From the NCBI GenBank assembly GCA_910586315.1, contig CAJUIP010000003.1, forward strand, positions 62,001 through 126,000: a DNA stretch of 64,000 nucleotides, in the 5' to 3' direction. The stretch's first letter is position 1. Each line of letters opens with the position of its first letter. The position numbers and the translations under genes were made by a program. Positions 32,848 to 41,891 of the stretch are shown here, piece after piece. The stretch comes from an uncultured Lachnospiraceae bacterium. GTDB taxonomy: Bacteria > Bacillota > Clostridia > Lachnospirales > Lachnospiraceae. The notes under the pieces were generated by a model. That model did no database searches. It was not told the origin of the DNA and saw nothing but the letters and a program-made list of their open reading frames with translations.

Positions 32848-34578
32848 ATGGAAAACAAGAATAAGGGTACACAGGCTGCAGAAGAGATCAGCCTGGAACT
32901 CATGAAAGAGACACTCCAACACTTCAGCAGGCTTCACCGGTACAGCGGTTCCGAAGACGGGGAAGAGTCCGTACGGTATATTAAATCCTATCTGGAACGG
33001 TATCAGATCCCGTGCGAAATCCTAACGTATGACTGTTACAGGAGCCTTCCGGTCAGTGCAAAGGTAACAGTGGGAGAAGAGGAGTATGAGGCTCTGGCGG
33101 CCGTGTACAGCGGAGAGGCCGATGGGCTGAGGGCAGAGCTTTATTATGACGCGGCAAGTGAGAAGACCTCGCTGTCTGAAAAGGAAAACATAGAACGGCT
33201 TAAGGAATTTAAAGGGAAAATTATTTTAACCAACGACCGTTCCGGGGATTTTGCCAGAATGGCCCGCGAAGCGGGCGCGCTGGGAGTGATTATCCTATGG
33301 CCGCAGACAGAGGAATGGCTTCATCATATGACCATAGGAACCGTCTGGGGAAATCCTACGATTCATGATTTTTACCGATTCTGCCGGATTCCCTATGTGG
33401 AAGTCAATCATAAGACGGGACTGGAATTAAAGACCTTATGCAGAGAGAAAAAAACAGAGGCGACGCTTACGGTTAAGATGGATGACCGAATGGTAAAAAC
33501 CTCTATGCCGGTGGCGTCCATTCCGGGAAAAAGCGAGAAATATGTGCTGATTTCCGGTCATTACGATTCCTGGTACGAGGGAATTACAGACAATGCCACT
33601 GCGAATGCAGCTACATTGGAATGCGCCCGGGTGCTGTTTCAGCATAAAGATGAACTGAAGCGCAGCGTAAAGGTGGCTTTCTGGTCTGGACATTCCGACG
33701 GACGCTATGCAGGCTCTTCCTGGTATGTGGATACCCATTGGGAAGATCTGGATAAAAATTGTGTAGCTCATATCAATCTGGATCTGATCGGCGGAAAAAA
33801 TGATGAGCTTGTTTCCAGAGGTACATCCCTGATGGAAAAGGAAGGACTTTCCGAGAGCATTATTGAAGAATTTTCCGGCGTTCGTCCGGTACTCACTGCC
33901 GGACTGACAAGAGCGGGGGATGAATCGTTCAGCGGCGTGGGAGTTCCTATCAGCATGCTTTCCAGATTTGCTTCGAAGGAAGACGGAGAATACGCCCAGT
34001 GGGCATCCAGCTATGCTCCGTGGTGGCATTCCGTTGCGGATACTCTGGATAAGGTGGATGAGGAATTTCTTTTAAGAGATGCGAGAATAAACCTAAAGAT
34101 TGTGTGGGAGATTCTTCAGTCAGAGAAGCTGCCGGTGGATATGCTGCGGTTTGCAGAATATACGGAAAAGAAACTGAAAGCTTTTCAGGCCGAATACAGC
34201 GAGGATTTTAACCTCCAGGGAGTACTGGAAAGATTAGAGGAGTTAAAGGGAGCAGTGAAAAGGCTGGAAAACGCCATCGAAACATATGGAATTCAGGATA
34301 CTGATGAGATTATAAAGAAAATCTCCGGCGGAATGGTGAGACTGCATTATACATATGGAAGTCCATACTATCATGACCCGGCGTACGGCGGATATTCCGA
34401 TCTACATATTTTTAAAATGATGAAGGGAGTGACCCGGGAAAACACCACCCCGGAGACGTATTTAATGTACCAGACGGACTTTAGGCGGCAGTGTAACCGC
34501 CAGAGGGCAGAGATGGCCAGACTGATTGATGCCGTGGATGCCCAAATTTTCCGTTGGAAAATGGTGGCAGACACCTGA
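32848..34578 (+). CDS. M28-family metallopeptidase
   Basis: A 576-residue protein of the M28 aminopeptidase type with an inserted PA-like region (residues about 90-200). Zinc-site motifs follow: SGHYDSWYEGITDNATANAATLE, FWSGHSDGRYAGSSWYVD, INLDLIGG and WWHSVADTLDKVD. The C-terminal 170 residues are helical (FQAEYSEDFNLQGVLERLEEL). No signal peptide is seen, so it should hydrolyse peptides inside the cell. ATG 32848 is seven bases from GGAGG; ATG 32842 is too close. It opens operon 1 with the Opp-type transporter, suggesting that it processes the imported peptide. Confidence 0.85.
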   Translation: MENKNKGTQAAEEISLELMKETLQHFSRLHRYSGSEDGEESVRYIKSYLERYQIPCEILTYDCYRSLPVSAKVTVGEEEYEALAAVYSGEADGLRAELYYDAASEKTSLSEKENIERLKEFKGKIILTNDRSGDFARMAREAGALGVIILWPQTEEWLHHMTIGTVWGNPTIHDFYRFCRIPYVEVNHKTGLELKTLCREKKTEATLTVKMDDRMVKTSMPVASIPGKSEKYVLISGHYDSWYEGITDNATANAATLECARVLFQHKDELKRSVKVAFWSGHSDGRYAGSSWYVDTHWEDLDKNCVAHINLDLIGGKNDELVSRGTSLMEKEGLSESIIEEFSGVRPVLTAGLTRAGDESFSGVGVPISMLSRFASKEDGEYAQWASSYAPWWHSVADTLDKVDEEFLLRDARINLKIVWEILQSEKLPVDMLRFAEYTEKKLKAFQAEYSEDFNLQGVLERLEELKGAVKRLENAIETYGIQDTDEIIKKISGGMVRLHYTYGSPYYHDPAYGGYSDLHIFKMMKGVTRENTTPETYLMYQTDFRRQCNRQRAEMARLIDAVDAQIFRWKMVADT

Positions 34579-34651
34579 TACAAGAAGAGAAAGACGAGGG
34601 AAAGCAACCGTTCAGGGGTTCTCGGAACGATTGCGTGGAAAGGAGTAACGT

Positions 34652-36250
34652 ATGAAAAAACTGACAGTATGTCTATTGACAGCAGCCCTTATGGTGAGCA
34701 CCTTATCCGGGTGTATGAAGAAGGAAAGCCCCCTTCCGACAACGGCTGGAGAGCAGCAGGCAGCAGGCACAACGGCGGCCGCAGACACACCGGCCCCGGC
34801 GGCATCCGATGACCTGAATGAAACAAAGACACTGGTAATCGCTCATGGCGCCTATCCTCAGACTCTTGATATTCAGAGCCAGAGCGATGTATTCTCATCC
34901 CGGCCGGCCGGAATGATTTTTGAAACTCTGATGAAGATTGCACCAGATGGAAGTTATGTGGGTTTGCTGGCGGAATCCTGGGAATATGAGGATGATACGC
35001 ACATTGTATTTCATCTCAGAAAAGGGGTGAAATTCCATAACGGAGATCCGCTGACCGCAGATGATGTGAAATGGTCCCTGGTTCGTGCCGCGAATTCTTC
35101 CCATGTATCCTCCAAAGCGGCATTCCTGAATACAGATGATATTACTGTTGTGGATGAAAACACCATCAAGGTGGGATATAAGTATCCCAATGCATCCGCC
35201 TATTCTGCATTTTCACAGGCAGGGCTTTCCATTCTTCCGTCCAAACTTTACGCGGATGCCGATACGGCTGAGATCTCCAAGAATCCGGTTGGTACCGGAC
35301 CCTATAAATATGTGGACTGCGTCAACGGAGAAAGCGTTACTTTTGTGAGAAACGATGAATACTGGGGAGAACCGGCAAAAATTAAAAACATGGTATGGAA
35401 GACCATTACGGAAAACGCCAACAGAACGATTGAACTGGAGACAGGCGGAGCACATTTCTCTTATGATGTTTCTGCGACAGATATTGAACGAGTGGAAGAT
35501 GATGAGAATTTAGAGCTTCTGATGGGGCCCAACTTTACCATTCAGTATGTCTGTTATAATACCCAGAAGGCGCCTCTCGATGATGTAAGAGTCAGAAAAG
35601 CCCTGGGCATGGCAGTGGATAAAGAAGCCATCCAGATTGCCGCCTACAACGGTCTTGGAAAGCCGGGCGTCGGCCCTATGGTGTCCACGACGCAGTATGC
35701 AACGGAAGACCTGGATGTGGCAGGCTTTGACCTGGATGCGGCAAAAGCTCTGCTGACAGAAGCCGGATATCCGGACGGATTTGAAATCCGGATTTTTACC
35801 AACGAGAATCAGGCAAGAATTGATGCGGCGCAGGTAGTACAGAACTCCTGGGCGAAGATCGGAGTAAAAGCGAGCGTTACCACACTGGAATATGCGGCTT
35901 ATTATGAGGCTGTCAACTCTGGCGAATATGATGTGTGCTTCTTCGGATGGGTCAGCAACGGCGATCCGGATAATACCCTTTATGGTCTGTACCATTCTTC
36001 TATGATCGGAGCGTCCAACTATTCACACACCGATAATCCGAAGGTGGACGAGCTTCTGGAAGAGGGAAGAAAAGAGCTGGATAGTGCGAAGAGAGAACAG
36101 ATTTATGTGGATCTGCAGAAGGAACTGGTGGATTACTGCCCAGCGACGTATTACTGGCAGGGGGTTAATACAAATGCTTATTCCAAAGCATTAAAACCTA
36201 TCGAATATACGCCATATAATTTTGAACCGTGGACGTATGAGTGGCAGTAG
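34652..36250 (+). CDS. peptide ABC transporter substrate-binding lipoprotein (OppA/DppA family), operon 1
   Basis: A 532-residue family 5 solute-binding protein. The signal sequence ends in the lipobox LSGC near residue 21, followed by an Ala/Thr/Pro linker. Family motifs are FHLRKGVKFHNGDPLTADDVKWSL near residue 115, YNTQKAPLDDVRVRKALGMAVDKEAI near residue 305 and CFFGWVSNGDPDNTLYGLYHSS late. It is anchored outside the membrane and captures peptides or similar solutes for the DppBCDF-like parts that follow. The real ligand is unknown. Confidence 0.9.
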   Translation: MKKLTVCLLTAALMVSTLSGCMKKESPLPTTAGEQQAAGTTAAADTPAPAASDDLNETKTLVIAHGAYPQTLDIQSQSDVFSSRPAGMIFETLMKIAPDGSYVGLLAESWEYEDDTHIVFHLRKGVKFHNGDPLTADDVKWSLVRAANSSHVSSKAAFLNTDDITVVDENTIKVGYKYPNASAYSAFSQAGLSILPSKLYADADTAEISKNPVGTGPYKYVDCVNGESVTFVRNDEYWGEPAKIKNMVWKTITENANRTIELETGGAHFSYDVSATDIERVEDDENLELLMGPNFTIQYVCYNTQKAPLDDVRVRKALGMAVDKEAIQIAAYNGLGKPGVGPMVSTTQYATEDLDVAGFDLDAAKALLTEAGYPDGFEIRIFTNENQARIDAAQVVQNSWAKIGVKASVTTLEYAAYYEAVNSGEYDVCFFGWVSNGDPDNTLYGLYHSSMIGASNYSHTDNPKVDELLEEGRKELDSAKREQIYVDLQKELVDYCPATYYWQGVNTNAYSKALKPIEYTPYNFEPWTYEWQ

Positions 36251-36277
36251 AAAAAACGGCAGCAACAGATGACCACT

Positions 36278-36325
36278 ATATGGGGAAACTGATACTGGCA
36301 AAGAAGCCGAACGGTTTCCCCATAT
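36278..36325 (+). other. 12-bp perfect hairpin between SBP and permease genes
   Basis: ATATGGGGAAAC (36278-36289) pairs perfectly with GTTTCCCCATAT (36314-36325), with a small GGC/GCC hairpin inside the loop. No T run follows. Such hairpins often stabilise the upstream binding-protein mRNA so it exceeds the permease. Confidence 0.6.
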
Positions 36326-36353
36326 GCCTGATTTGGATAAGGGGTGAAATAGA

Positions 36354-37355
36354 ATGCTGAAATACACGTTGAAGCGGCTTCTGATGATGATTCCGGTGCT
36401 GTTAGGCGTATCCTTTGTGGTATTTCTCCTGATGTACATTTCTCCAGGCGATCCGGCCAAGATGATCTTAGGCGAAATGGCGGAGGCCCAGGAGGTGGAA
36501 GCGCTGCGGGAAAGCCTCGGGCTAAACAACGGATTTTGGGAAAGGTTTTTTACATACATGAAGGACATTGTTCTCTATGGCGATCTGGGGATTTCCTACA
36601 CAACAAGAGAACCGGTATTTACAGAGGTCATGGAACGGTTCCCGGTGACGCTCCGCCTGGCTTCCTCTGGCGTCCTGGTGGCGCTTCTCATCGGAGTGCC
36701 CTGCGGAATCATCGCCGCCACCAGGCAGTATTCCATTTTTGACCATGTGGCTACGGTATTATCTCTTCTTGGAAACTCCATGCCTGCATTCTGGATGGGC
36801 ATTCTCCTGATTCTGGTGTTTTCCGTTCAGCTTGGCCTGCTTCCGTCCTCGGGCTATTCCTCAGCGGAATATATGATACTTCCGGCCCTGACACTGGGAA
36901 CCAGCTCGGCGGCGGTCATTATGCGTATGACCAGGTCCAGCATGCTGGAGGTGATACGGCAGGACTACATAAGGACCGCCCGTTCCAAAGGGCAGAGGGA
37001 AAGCATCGTCATTTATTTTCATGCCCTGAAGAATGCGCTGATTCCCGTCATTACGGCGGTAGGTCTCCAGTTTGGAATGCTGTTAGGCGGTTCCATCCTT
37101 ACAGAAACGATCTTTTCTATTCCGGGAATCGGTAAGCTGATGGTGGATTCCATCAAGAGCAGGAACTATCCTGTGGTGCAGGGCGGTGTCCTGATTCTTG
37201 CAGTGGTATTCAGCTTCGTAAATCTTGGAGTAGACCTTCTCTATGCGTTTGTGGACCCCAGAATCAAATCCCAGTATAAAGGCGCAAAGAAAAACAGGAA
37301 GGCGGCAGAAGAGGAACAGGAAGAGGACGAAGAAGATCTGGAAGAGGAGGTATAA
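36354..37355 (+). CDS. peptide ABC transporter permease DppB-like, operon 1
   Basis: A 333-residue DppB/OppB-type permease with six membrane segments. MLKYTLKRLLMMIPVLLGVSFVVFLLMYISPGDPAK is the canonical start. The EAA loop is around residue 200 (RTARSKGQRESIVIYFHALKNALIPVI), then LGGSILTETIFSIPGIGKLM. Unusually, it ends in an acidic tail rich in glutamate (AEEEQEEDEEDLEEEV). It forms half of the translocation pore with the next gene. Confidence 0.9.
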   Translation: MLKYTLKRLLMMIPVLLGVSFVVFLLMYISPGDPAKMILGEMAEAQEVEALRESLGLNNGFWERFFTYMKDIVLYGDLGISYTTREPVFTEVMERFPVTLRLASSGVLVALLIGVPCGIIAATRQYSIFDHVATVLSLLGNSMPAFWMGILLILVFSVQLGLLPSSGYSSAEYMILPALTLGTSSAAVIMRMTRSSMLEVIRQDYIRTARSKGQRESIVIYFHALKNALIPVITAVGLQFGMLLGGSILTETIFSIPGIGKLMVDSIKSRNYPVVQGGVLILAVVFSFVNLGVDLLYAFVDPRIKSQYKGAKKNRKAAEEEQEEDEEDLEEEV

Positions 37356-37357
37356 TC

Positions 37358-38257
37358 ATGGCGGAAGAGACAAGGAAAAACAATCCGAATGCGGTGGAAG
37401 ATATCTCCATGTACAAAAAACAGAGCCAGTTCGTGCAGGCATGGGACAGGCTGAGGAAAAATAAAGTTGCCATCGCAGGTCTGGTAATCCTGGTGATTCT
37501 GATTCTGGGAGGCATTTTTGCCGAACAGCTGGCTCCTTATGGGTACGACGATCAGGACGTAATGCGGCGGTTTACGGCCCCCTGCCGGGAATTTCCCTTT
37601 GGTACGGATAATCTGGGCCGGTGCATTTACAGCCGTATTTTGTACGGAGCCAGGATTTCCCTGCTGATTGGTTTTGTGGCCACGGGAATGGGGGCCGTCG
37701 CGGGAACCATTCTGGGCGCCTTTGCCGGATATTATGGAAGCAAAACCGACAATATTATTATGCGGTTTTGTGATGTCCTTCAGGCGATTCCCAGCCTTCT
37801 TTTGGCCATTGCCATTGCCGCGGCTCTGGGGAGCGGTCTGTTCAACATGATGCTGGCCATCAGCATTGGGGCAATTCCAAGATATGCGAGAACGGTGCGC
37901 GCTTCCATCCTGACCGTGAAAGATCAGGAATTTATCGAGGCAGCCCATGCCATTGGGGCCAGTGACGCCAGAATCATATTGAAACATATCTTTCCTAACT
38001 GCCTGGCCCCCATTATCGTACAGGTTACTCTGGGGGTGGCCGGTTCCATCATCAACGCAGCTTCTTTAAGTTTTATCGGACTTGGCGTGCAGGCGCCCAC
38101 CGCGGAGTGGGGCAGCATGCTTTCGGCAGGCAGACAGTATGTACGCGATTACTGGTTTGTGGTAATGTTCCCTGGTCTGGCGATCATGACGACGATTCTC
38201 TCCCTGAACCTGTTTGGGGATGGTCTGAGAGATGCCCTTGATCCGAAGCTTAAATAA
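37358..38257 (+). CDS. peptide ABC transporter permease DppC-like, operon 1
   Basis: A 299-residue DppC/OppC-type permease. An OppC_N leader (QAWDRLRKNKVAIAGLVILVILILGG) precedes FGTDNLGRCIYSRILYGARISLLIG. The EAA loop reads EFIEAAHAIGASDARIILKHIFPNCLAPIIV. It pairs with the DppB-like subunit to form the membrane channel. Its ribosome site GAGGAGG lies in the last codons of the upstream gene. Confidence 0.9.
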   Translation: MAEETRKNNPNAVEDISMYKKQSQFVQAWDRLRKNKVAIAGLVILVILILGGIFAEQLAPYGYDDQDVMRRFTAPCREFPFGTDNLGRCIYSRILYGARISLLIGFVATGMGAVAGTILGAFAGYYGSKTDNIIMRFCDVLQAIPSLLLAIAIAAALGSGLFNMMLAISIGAIPRYARTVRASILTVKDQEFIEAAHAIGASDARIILKHIFPNCLAPIIVQVTLGVAGSIINAASLSFIGLGVQAPTAEWGSMLSAGRQYVRDYWFVVMFPGLAIMTTILSLNLFGDGLRDALDPKLK

Positions 38258-38281
38258 TGCACAGGCAGGAGGAGGACAAAT

Positions 38282-39265
38282 ATGGAAAAATTTCTGGATA
38301 TACGGGACCTGAACGTGGAATTTAAAAGTGACAGAGGAACAGTAAAAGCCGTCAATCATGTGTCTTTTCATATTAACAAGGGGGAGACTATCGGTCTTGT
38401 GGGAGAAACCGGCGCCGGAAAGACTACCACGGCATTAAGCATCATGAAGCTGGTCCCGGGGCCCCATGGGAAAATTAAAAGCGGAGAAGTTCTTTTCGAG
38501 GGAGAAGACCTTTTGAAAAAGAGCGAAAAAGATATGAGAAAAATCCGCGGAGGAAAAATCTCCATGATTTTCCAGGATCCCATGACTTCCCTGAATCCGG
38601 TGGTCACGGTAGGAGACCAGATTGCAGAAGTGATTAAGCTGCATAATGAAAAGAAAAGCCGCCAGGAGATGAAAGAAAAGGCAAAACAGATGCTGGAGCT
38701 GGTCGGCATTCCTGCCTCCCGGTATGGAGACTATCCCCATCAGTTTTCCGGAGGAATGAAGCAGCGGGTAGTCATTGCCATTGCTCTGGCCTGCAACCCG
38801 GAGCTGCTGATTGCCGATGAACCCACAACGGCTCTGGATGTAACCATACAGGCCCAGGTGCTGGAACTGATGGCAAAATTAAAAAAGGAATTAAATACGT
38901 CTATGATTCTGATTACCCACGATCTCGGTGTCGTGGCCGGGGAGTGCGATCATGTGGCAATCATGTATGCCGGGGAGATTGTAGAATACGGGTCTTTGAA
39001 AGATATCTATAAAGAAACAAAACATCCTTATACCATCGGCCTGTTCCGCTCCATCCCCAATGTGGATAAAAAGGATACCCGGCTGATTCCGATACCGGGC
39101 CTGATGCCGGATCCGGCCAATCTGCCGAAGGGCTGTTATTTTGCGCCGAGGTGCCAGAACAAACTGCCGGAATGTGATACCTGTCACCCGGAAACCCTGG
39201 AAGTCAGCCCGGGGCATTTTGTAAAATGTCTGCGGGTGCAGAAGGAGGTGGAGAGCCATGGCTGA
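38282..39265 (+). CDS. peptide ABC transporter ATPase DppD-like, operon 1
   Basis: A 327-residue ABC ATPase. Walker A GETGAGKTTTALS near residue 40, signature FSGGMKQRV near residue 157, Walker B ELLIADEPTTALD near residue 180. The oligopeptide/dipeptide C-terminal domain contains a CxxxxxxC-rich segment (CYFAPRCQNKLPECDTC), which in some relatives binds an iron-sulfur cluster. It powers import with DppF. GGAGGAGG precedes the ATG; the stop overlaps the next start. Confidence 0.92.
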   Translation: MEKFLDIRDLNVEFKSDRGTVKAVNHVSFHINKGETIGLVGETGAGKTTTALSIMKLVPGPHGKIKSGEVLFEGEDLLKKSEKDMRKIRGGKISMIFQDPMTSLNPVVTVGDQIAEVIKLHNEKKSRQEMKEKAKQMLELVGIPASRYGDYPHQFSGGMKQRVVIAIALACNPELLIADEPTTALDVTIQAQVLELMAKLKKELNTSMILITHDLGVVAGECDHVAIMYAGEIVEYGSLKDIYKETKHPYTIGLFRSIPNVDKKDTRLIPIPGLMPDPANLPKGCYFAPRCQNKLPECDTCHPETLEVSPGHFVKCLRVQKEVESHG

Positions 39266-40232
39266 AATCCTCAGAGTGGAACATTTAAAAAAATATTTTA
39301 AAACCCCGGCGGGACTTTTACATGCTGTGGATGATGTGAGCTTTTCCATTGAAAAAGGAAAAACGCTTGGAGTAGTCGGAGAATCCGGCTGTGGAAAGTC
39401 AACCCTGGGAAGAACGATTCTTCACCTTCTGGACAGTACGGACGGAAAGATATATTTTGAAGGCCAGGATATTACGAATGTGACGAAGTCCCAGTTAAAA
39501 GAACTGCGGAGGAATATGCAGATTATTTTCCAGGACCCATTTTCCTCTCTGAATCCCCGTATGTGCGTCAGTGAAATCATCCAGGAGCCGCTGGAGATTT
39601 ACAAAGCGTACAGCGATAAAAAAGAGATGCTAAGGCGGGTAGCGGAATTAATGAATACGGTGGGGCTTGCGCCGAGCCTGGCGGGCTCGTATCCTCATGA
39701 GCTGGACGGCGGGAGGAGGCAGAGGATTGGCGTGGCCAGAGCCCTGGCCATGAACCCGAAATTTATTGTCTGTGACGAGCCGGTATCGGCCCTGGACGTT
39801 TCCATCCAGGCACAGATTTTAAATCTGATGCAGGATCTTCAGGAGGAACTCGGGCTGACGTATGTATTTATCACCCATAATCTTTCCGTTGTAAAACATA
39901 TCTCGGATGATATTTTGGTGATGTATCTGGGGAAAGTAGTGGAATACAGCAGCGGAGAGGCCCTGTTTGAACATCAGTATCACCCTTACACAAAGGCGCT
40001 TTTAGCAGCCATCGCCATTCCCGATATTGACAGACAGAATGAAAGAATTCTCTTAAAGGGCGAGATTTCCTCCCCGGTGAATCCCAGGCCGGGCTGCCGG
40101 TTTGCACCCAGGTGCGAGTACTGCACGGCGATCTGCCGGAAAAAAGCCCCTGTTATGGAGGAAATTGTTCCGGGACACTTTGTTGCCTGCCACCATGTGA
40201 GGAAAATCAATGGAATGAGTGAGGAGAAGTAA
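39258..40232 (+). CDS. peptide ABC transporter ATPase DppF-like with variant signature, operon 1
   Basis: A 324-residue ABC ATPase. Walker A GESGCGKSTLGR near residue 40 and Walker B FIVCDEPVSALDVS near residue 180 are intact. The signature reads HELDGGRRQRIGVARAL: the usual serine of LSGGQ is aspartate and the glutamine is arginine. The C-terminal domain includes CRFAPRCEYCTAIC. One degenerate ATP site may result. The gene overlaps dppD by eight bases and is followed six bases later by the serine hydrolase. Confidence 0.9.
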   Translation: MAEILRVEHLKKYFKTPAGLLHAVDDVSFSIEKGKTLGVVGESGCGKSTLGRTILHLLDSTDGKIYFEGQDITNVTKSQLKELRRNMQIIFQDPFSSLNPRMCVSEIIQEPLEIYKAYSDKKEMLRRVAELMNTVGLAPSLAGSYPHELDGGRRQRIGVARALAMNPKFIVCDEPVSALDVSIQAQILNLMQDLQEELGLTYVFITHNLSVVKHISDDILVMYLGKVVEYSSGEALFEHQYHPYTKALLAAIAIPDIDRQNERILLKGEISSPVNPRPGCRFAPRCEYCTAICRKKAPVMEEIVPGHFVACHHVRKINGMSEEK

Positions 40233-40238
40233 CGGCCT

Positions 40239-41633
40239 ATGGAGAACAGAAGAAAAGAATTCGAAGCCTTTGTGGAAAAAATCATGGAAAGCTATGATGC
40301 GGCGGGGATGGCCGTATCAGTATTCGACAGGGAATCCACACTCTATGAAAATTTTTTTGGATACCGGGATGCGGACCGGAAGCTCCCGCTCAATGAGGAC
40401 ACCATCTTTGGAATGGCCTCGGTCAGCAAATCGTTTACGGCCCTCGCCATCATGCAGATGGAGGAAAAAGGACTGTTATCCACAGAGGATGCAGTCCATG
40501 CCTATATTCCTGAATTTGAGGACCCGCGGGTAACAATTACCCATCTTCTGACCCACAGCGCCGGATACTTTCCGTTAAAGCGTATACTGGTGAAGGACGT
40601 GGCGGAGGAGCTGGGGATTTATGAAGGCGGAAACAGGGAACTGGGGTATGACGGGAAGCTGGCTGCCCGGGGACTTGAGCTGGTGTGCCAGAGACTCAAC
40701 AGTCAGAAAGTACGGCTTTGCGAACCGGGGCAGTATATGAGCTATTCCAACGACTGCTATGGAATCCTGTCAGAAATGATCCATCGTTTCGGCGGCGAGG
40801 CCTCTTATGGCGAGTACATAAAAAAACATATTTTTGAACCTATGGGAATGGAGCGGAGCTTCTGCGAATTCATACGGCCGTCCAGGGATGAGAACGGAAC
40901 GGAGCTTTATATCCATCGGAACGGAGTGCGGGAGCATGGCCGGGATTTCTACGACAATGCTTTTGTGCTGATGGGCGGCGGCGCGGTCAAATCAACGGTC
41001 TGCGATATGAAAAAATATGTCCGCATGTATATGGGGGAGGGACGGATTCCCTCGGGAGATGTGCTTGTGGGAAGAGGAAAAATTCTTAAAATGTGCATGC
41101 CCAGGCAGGAATATCATTACGGACAGTGGTACGGATATGGTCTGGCACAGAAAAGAATCGGCGGTCTGACGATCTGGGGCCACGGGGGGAGCCTTACGGG
41201 AATCTCTAACTATATGGCATGGGAGCCAAGGCTGCGTCTGGGCGTCCTGGTATTCTGCAATACCACCGGGGTTCCTGTTTCCCATGTGGCGGATCTGGCG
41301 TTTCGGTGGATAACCGGAATGGAGCTTGAGGAAGAGCCTTTCTTCCCGGTGGTTCCGTGGAGCAGGGAGCTGCAAAAGAAGGCGGAGGGGCTTTATGAAT
41401 CCGGGGAAGGCGTGCAGGTGCGGCTTACGGGGAAGGATGACGGAATTTATATGGAAGCGGGGGGAAAGCCGGTTCCCTGCCGCATGGTTTTTCCCGGAAT
41501 TCTGGAAACCTCAGCCCCGCTGGTTAAAGACGATCTGCTTTTGATGGAAAATGATGCGAAAGAGGTGTTGGGAGTCCGGTTCCGCGGCAGGATTCTGCCG
41601 CGTGCGGACATAGAAAACAAGAGGAAGGGATAG
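40239..41633 (+). CDS. beta-lactamase-fold serine hydrolase, operon 1
   Basis: A 464-residue class C beta-lactamase/D-aminopeptidase-like protein. Catalytic motifs are SVSK (Ser61, Lys64), YSN (Tyr169 to Asn171) and HGG at 315-317 in place of KTG. The C-terminal 110 residues form a separate beta-rich domain. No signal peptide is present, unlike true penicillin-binding proteins or secreted lactamases, so it should act in the cytoplasm. Relatives hydrolyse D-amino acid peptides, esters or cyclic amides. It starts six bases after dppF, so it is part of the import operon. Confidence 0.88.
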   Translation: MENRRKEFEAFVEKIMESYDAAGMAVSVFDRESTLYENFFGYRDADRKLPLNEDTIFGMASVSKSFTALAIMQMEEKGLLSTEDAVHAYIPEFEDPRVTITHLLTHSAGYFPLKRILVKDVAEELGIYEGGNRELGYDGKLAARGLELVCQRLNSQKVRLCEPGQYMSYSNDCYGILSEMIHRFGGEASYGEYIKKHIFEPMGMERSFCEFIRPSRDENGTELYIHRNGVREHGRDFYDNAFVLMGGGAVKSTVCDMKKYVRMYMGEGRIPSGDVLVGRGKILKMCMPRQEYHYGQWYGYGLAQKRIGGLTIWGHGGSLTGISNYMAWEPRLRLGVLVFCNTTGVPVSHVADLAFRWITGMELEEEPFFPVVPWSRELQKKAEGLYESGEGVQVRLTGKDDGIYMEAGGKPVPCRMVFPGILETSAPLVKDDLLLMENDAKEVLGVRFRGRILPRADIENKRKG

Positions 41634-41891
41634 ATGTCATAACCGGGCGGCAGAGGAGTTGCTATGATACCTTCTAAGCAGGCAATGGAAAGAACCGGAG
41701 CCTGCCGGGGAGGTATTTTTCTGTCTTTGTGAAGCTGTGTTTTCCTGCTGAAGGCAGCAGCGGGAATGAAAATAAGAAAAACGAATATATAATATTCGCA
41801 ATTATTATAGATGAGCAGGGGCGATTTATTGGTAAATTGAAAACCCATATGGTAACATGTAATAAGGAATGAAAAGAAAGGAGACAATAAT
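41634..41891 (+). promoter_or_regulatory. regulatory region of M20 gene with LysR-type operator
   Basis: ACGAAT-N7-ATTCGC (41781-41799) contains a perfect palindrome, CGAATAT-ATA-ATATTCG. The same pattern recurs at 44033-44051. A promoter follows: TTGAAA (41837-41842), 17 bases, TAATAA (41860-41865). A small CTGCTG/CAGCAG hairpin lies at 41745-41760. There is no further gene in these 258 bases. Confidence 0.6.

Noticed and set aside
37241..37987. 248-codon minus-strand open frame
   Set aside because: Antisense shadow of the DppB/DppC permease genes; composition and lack of start signals argue against coding.
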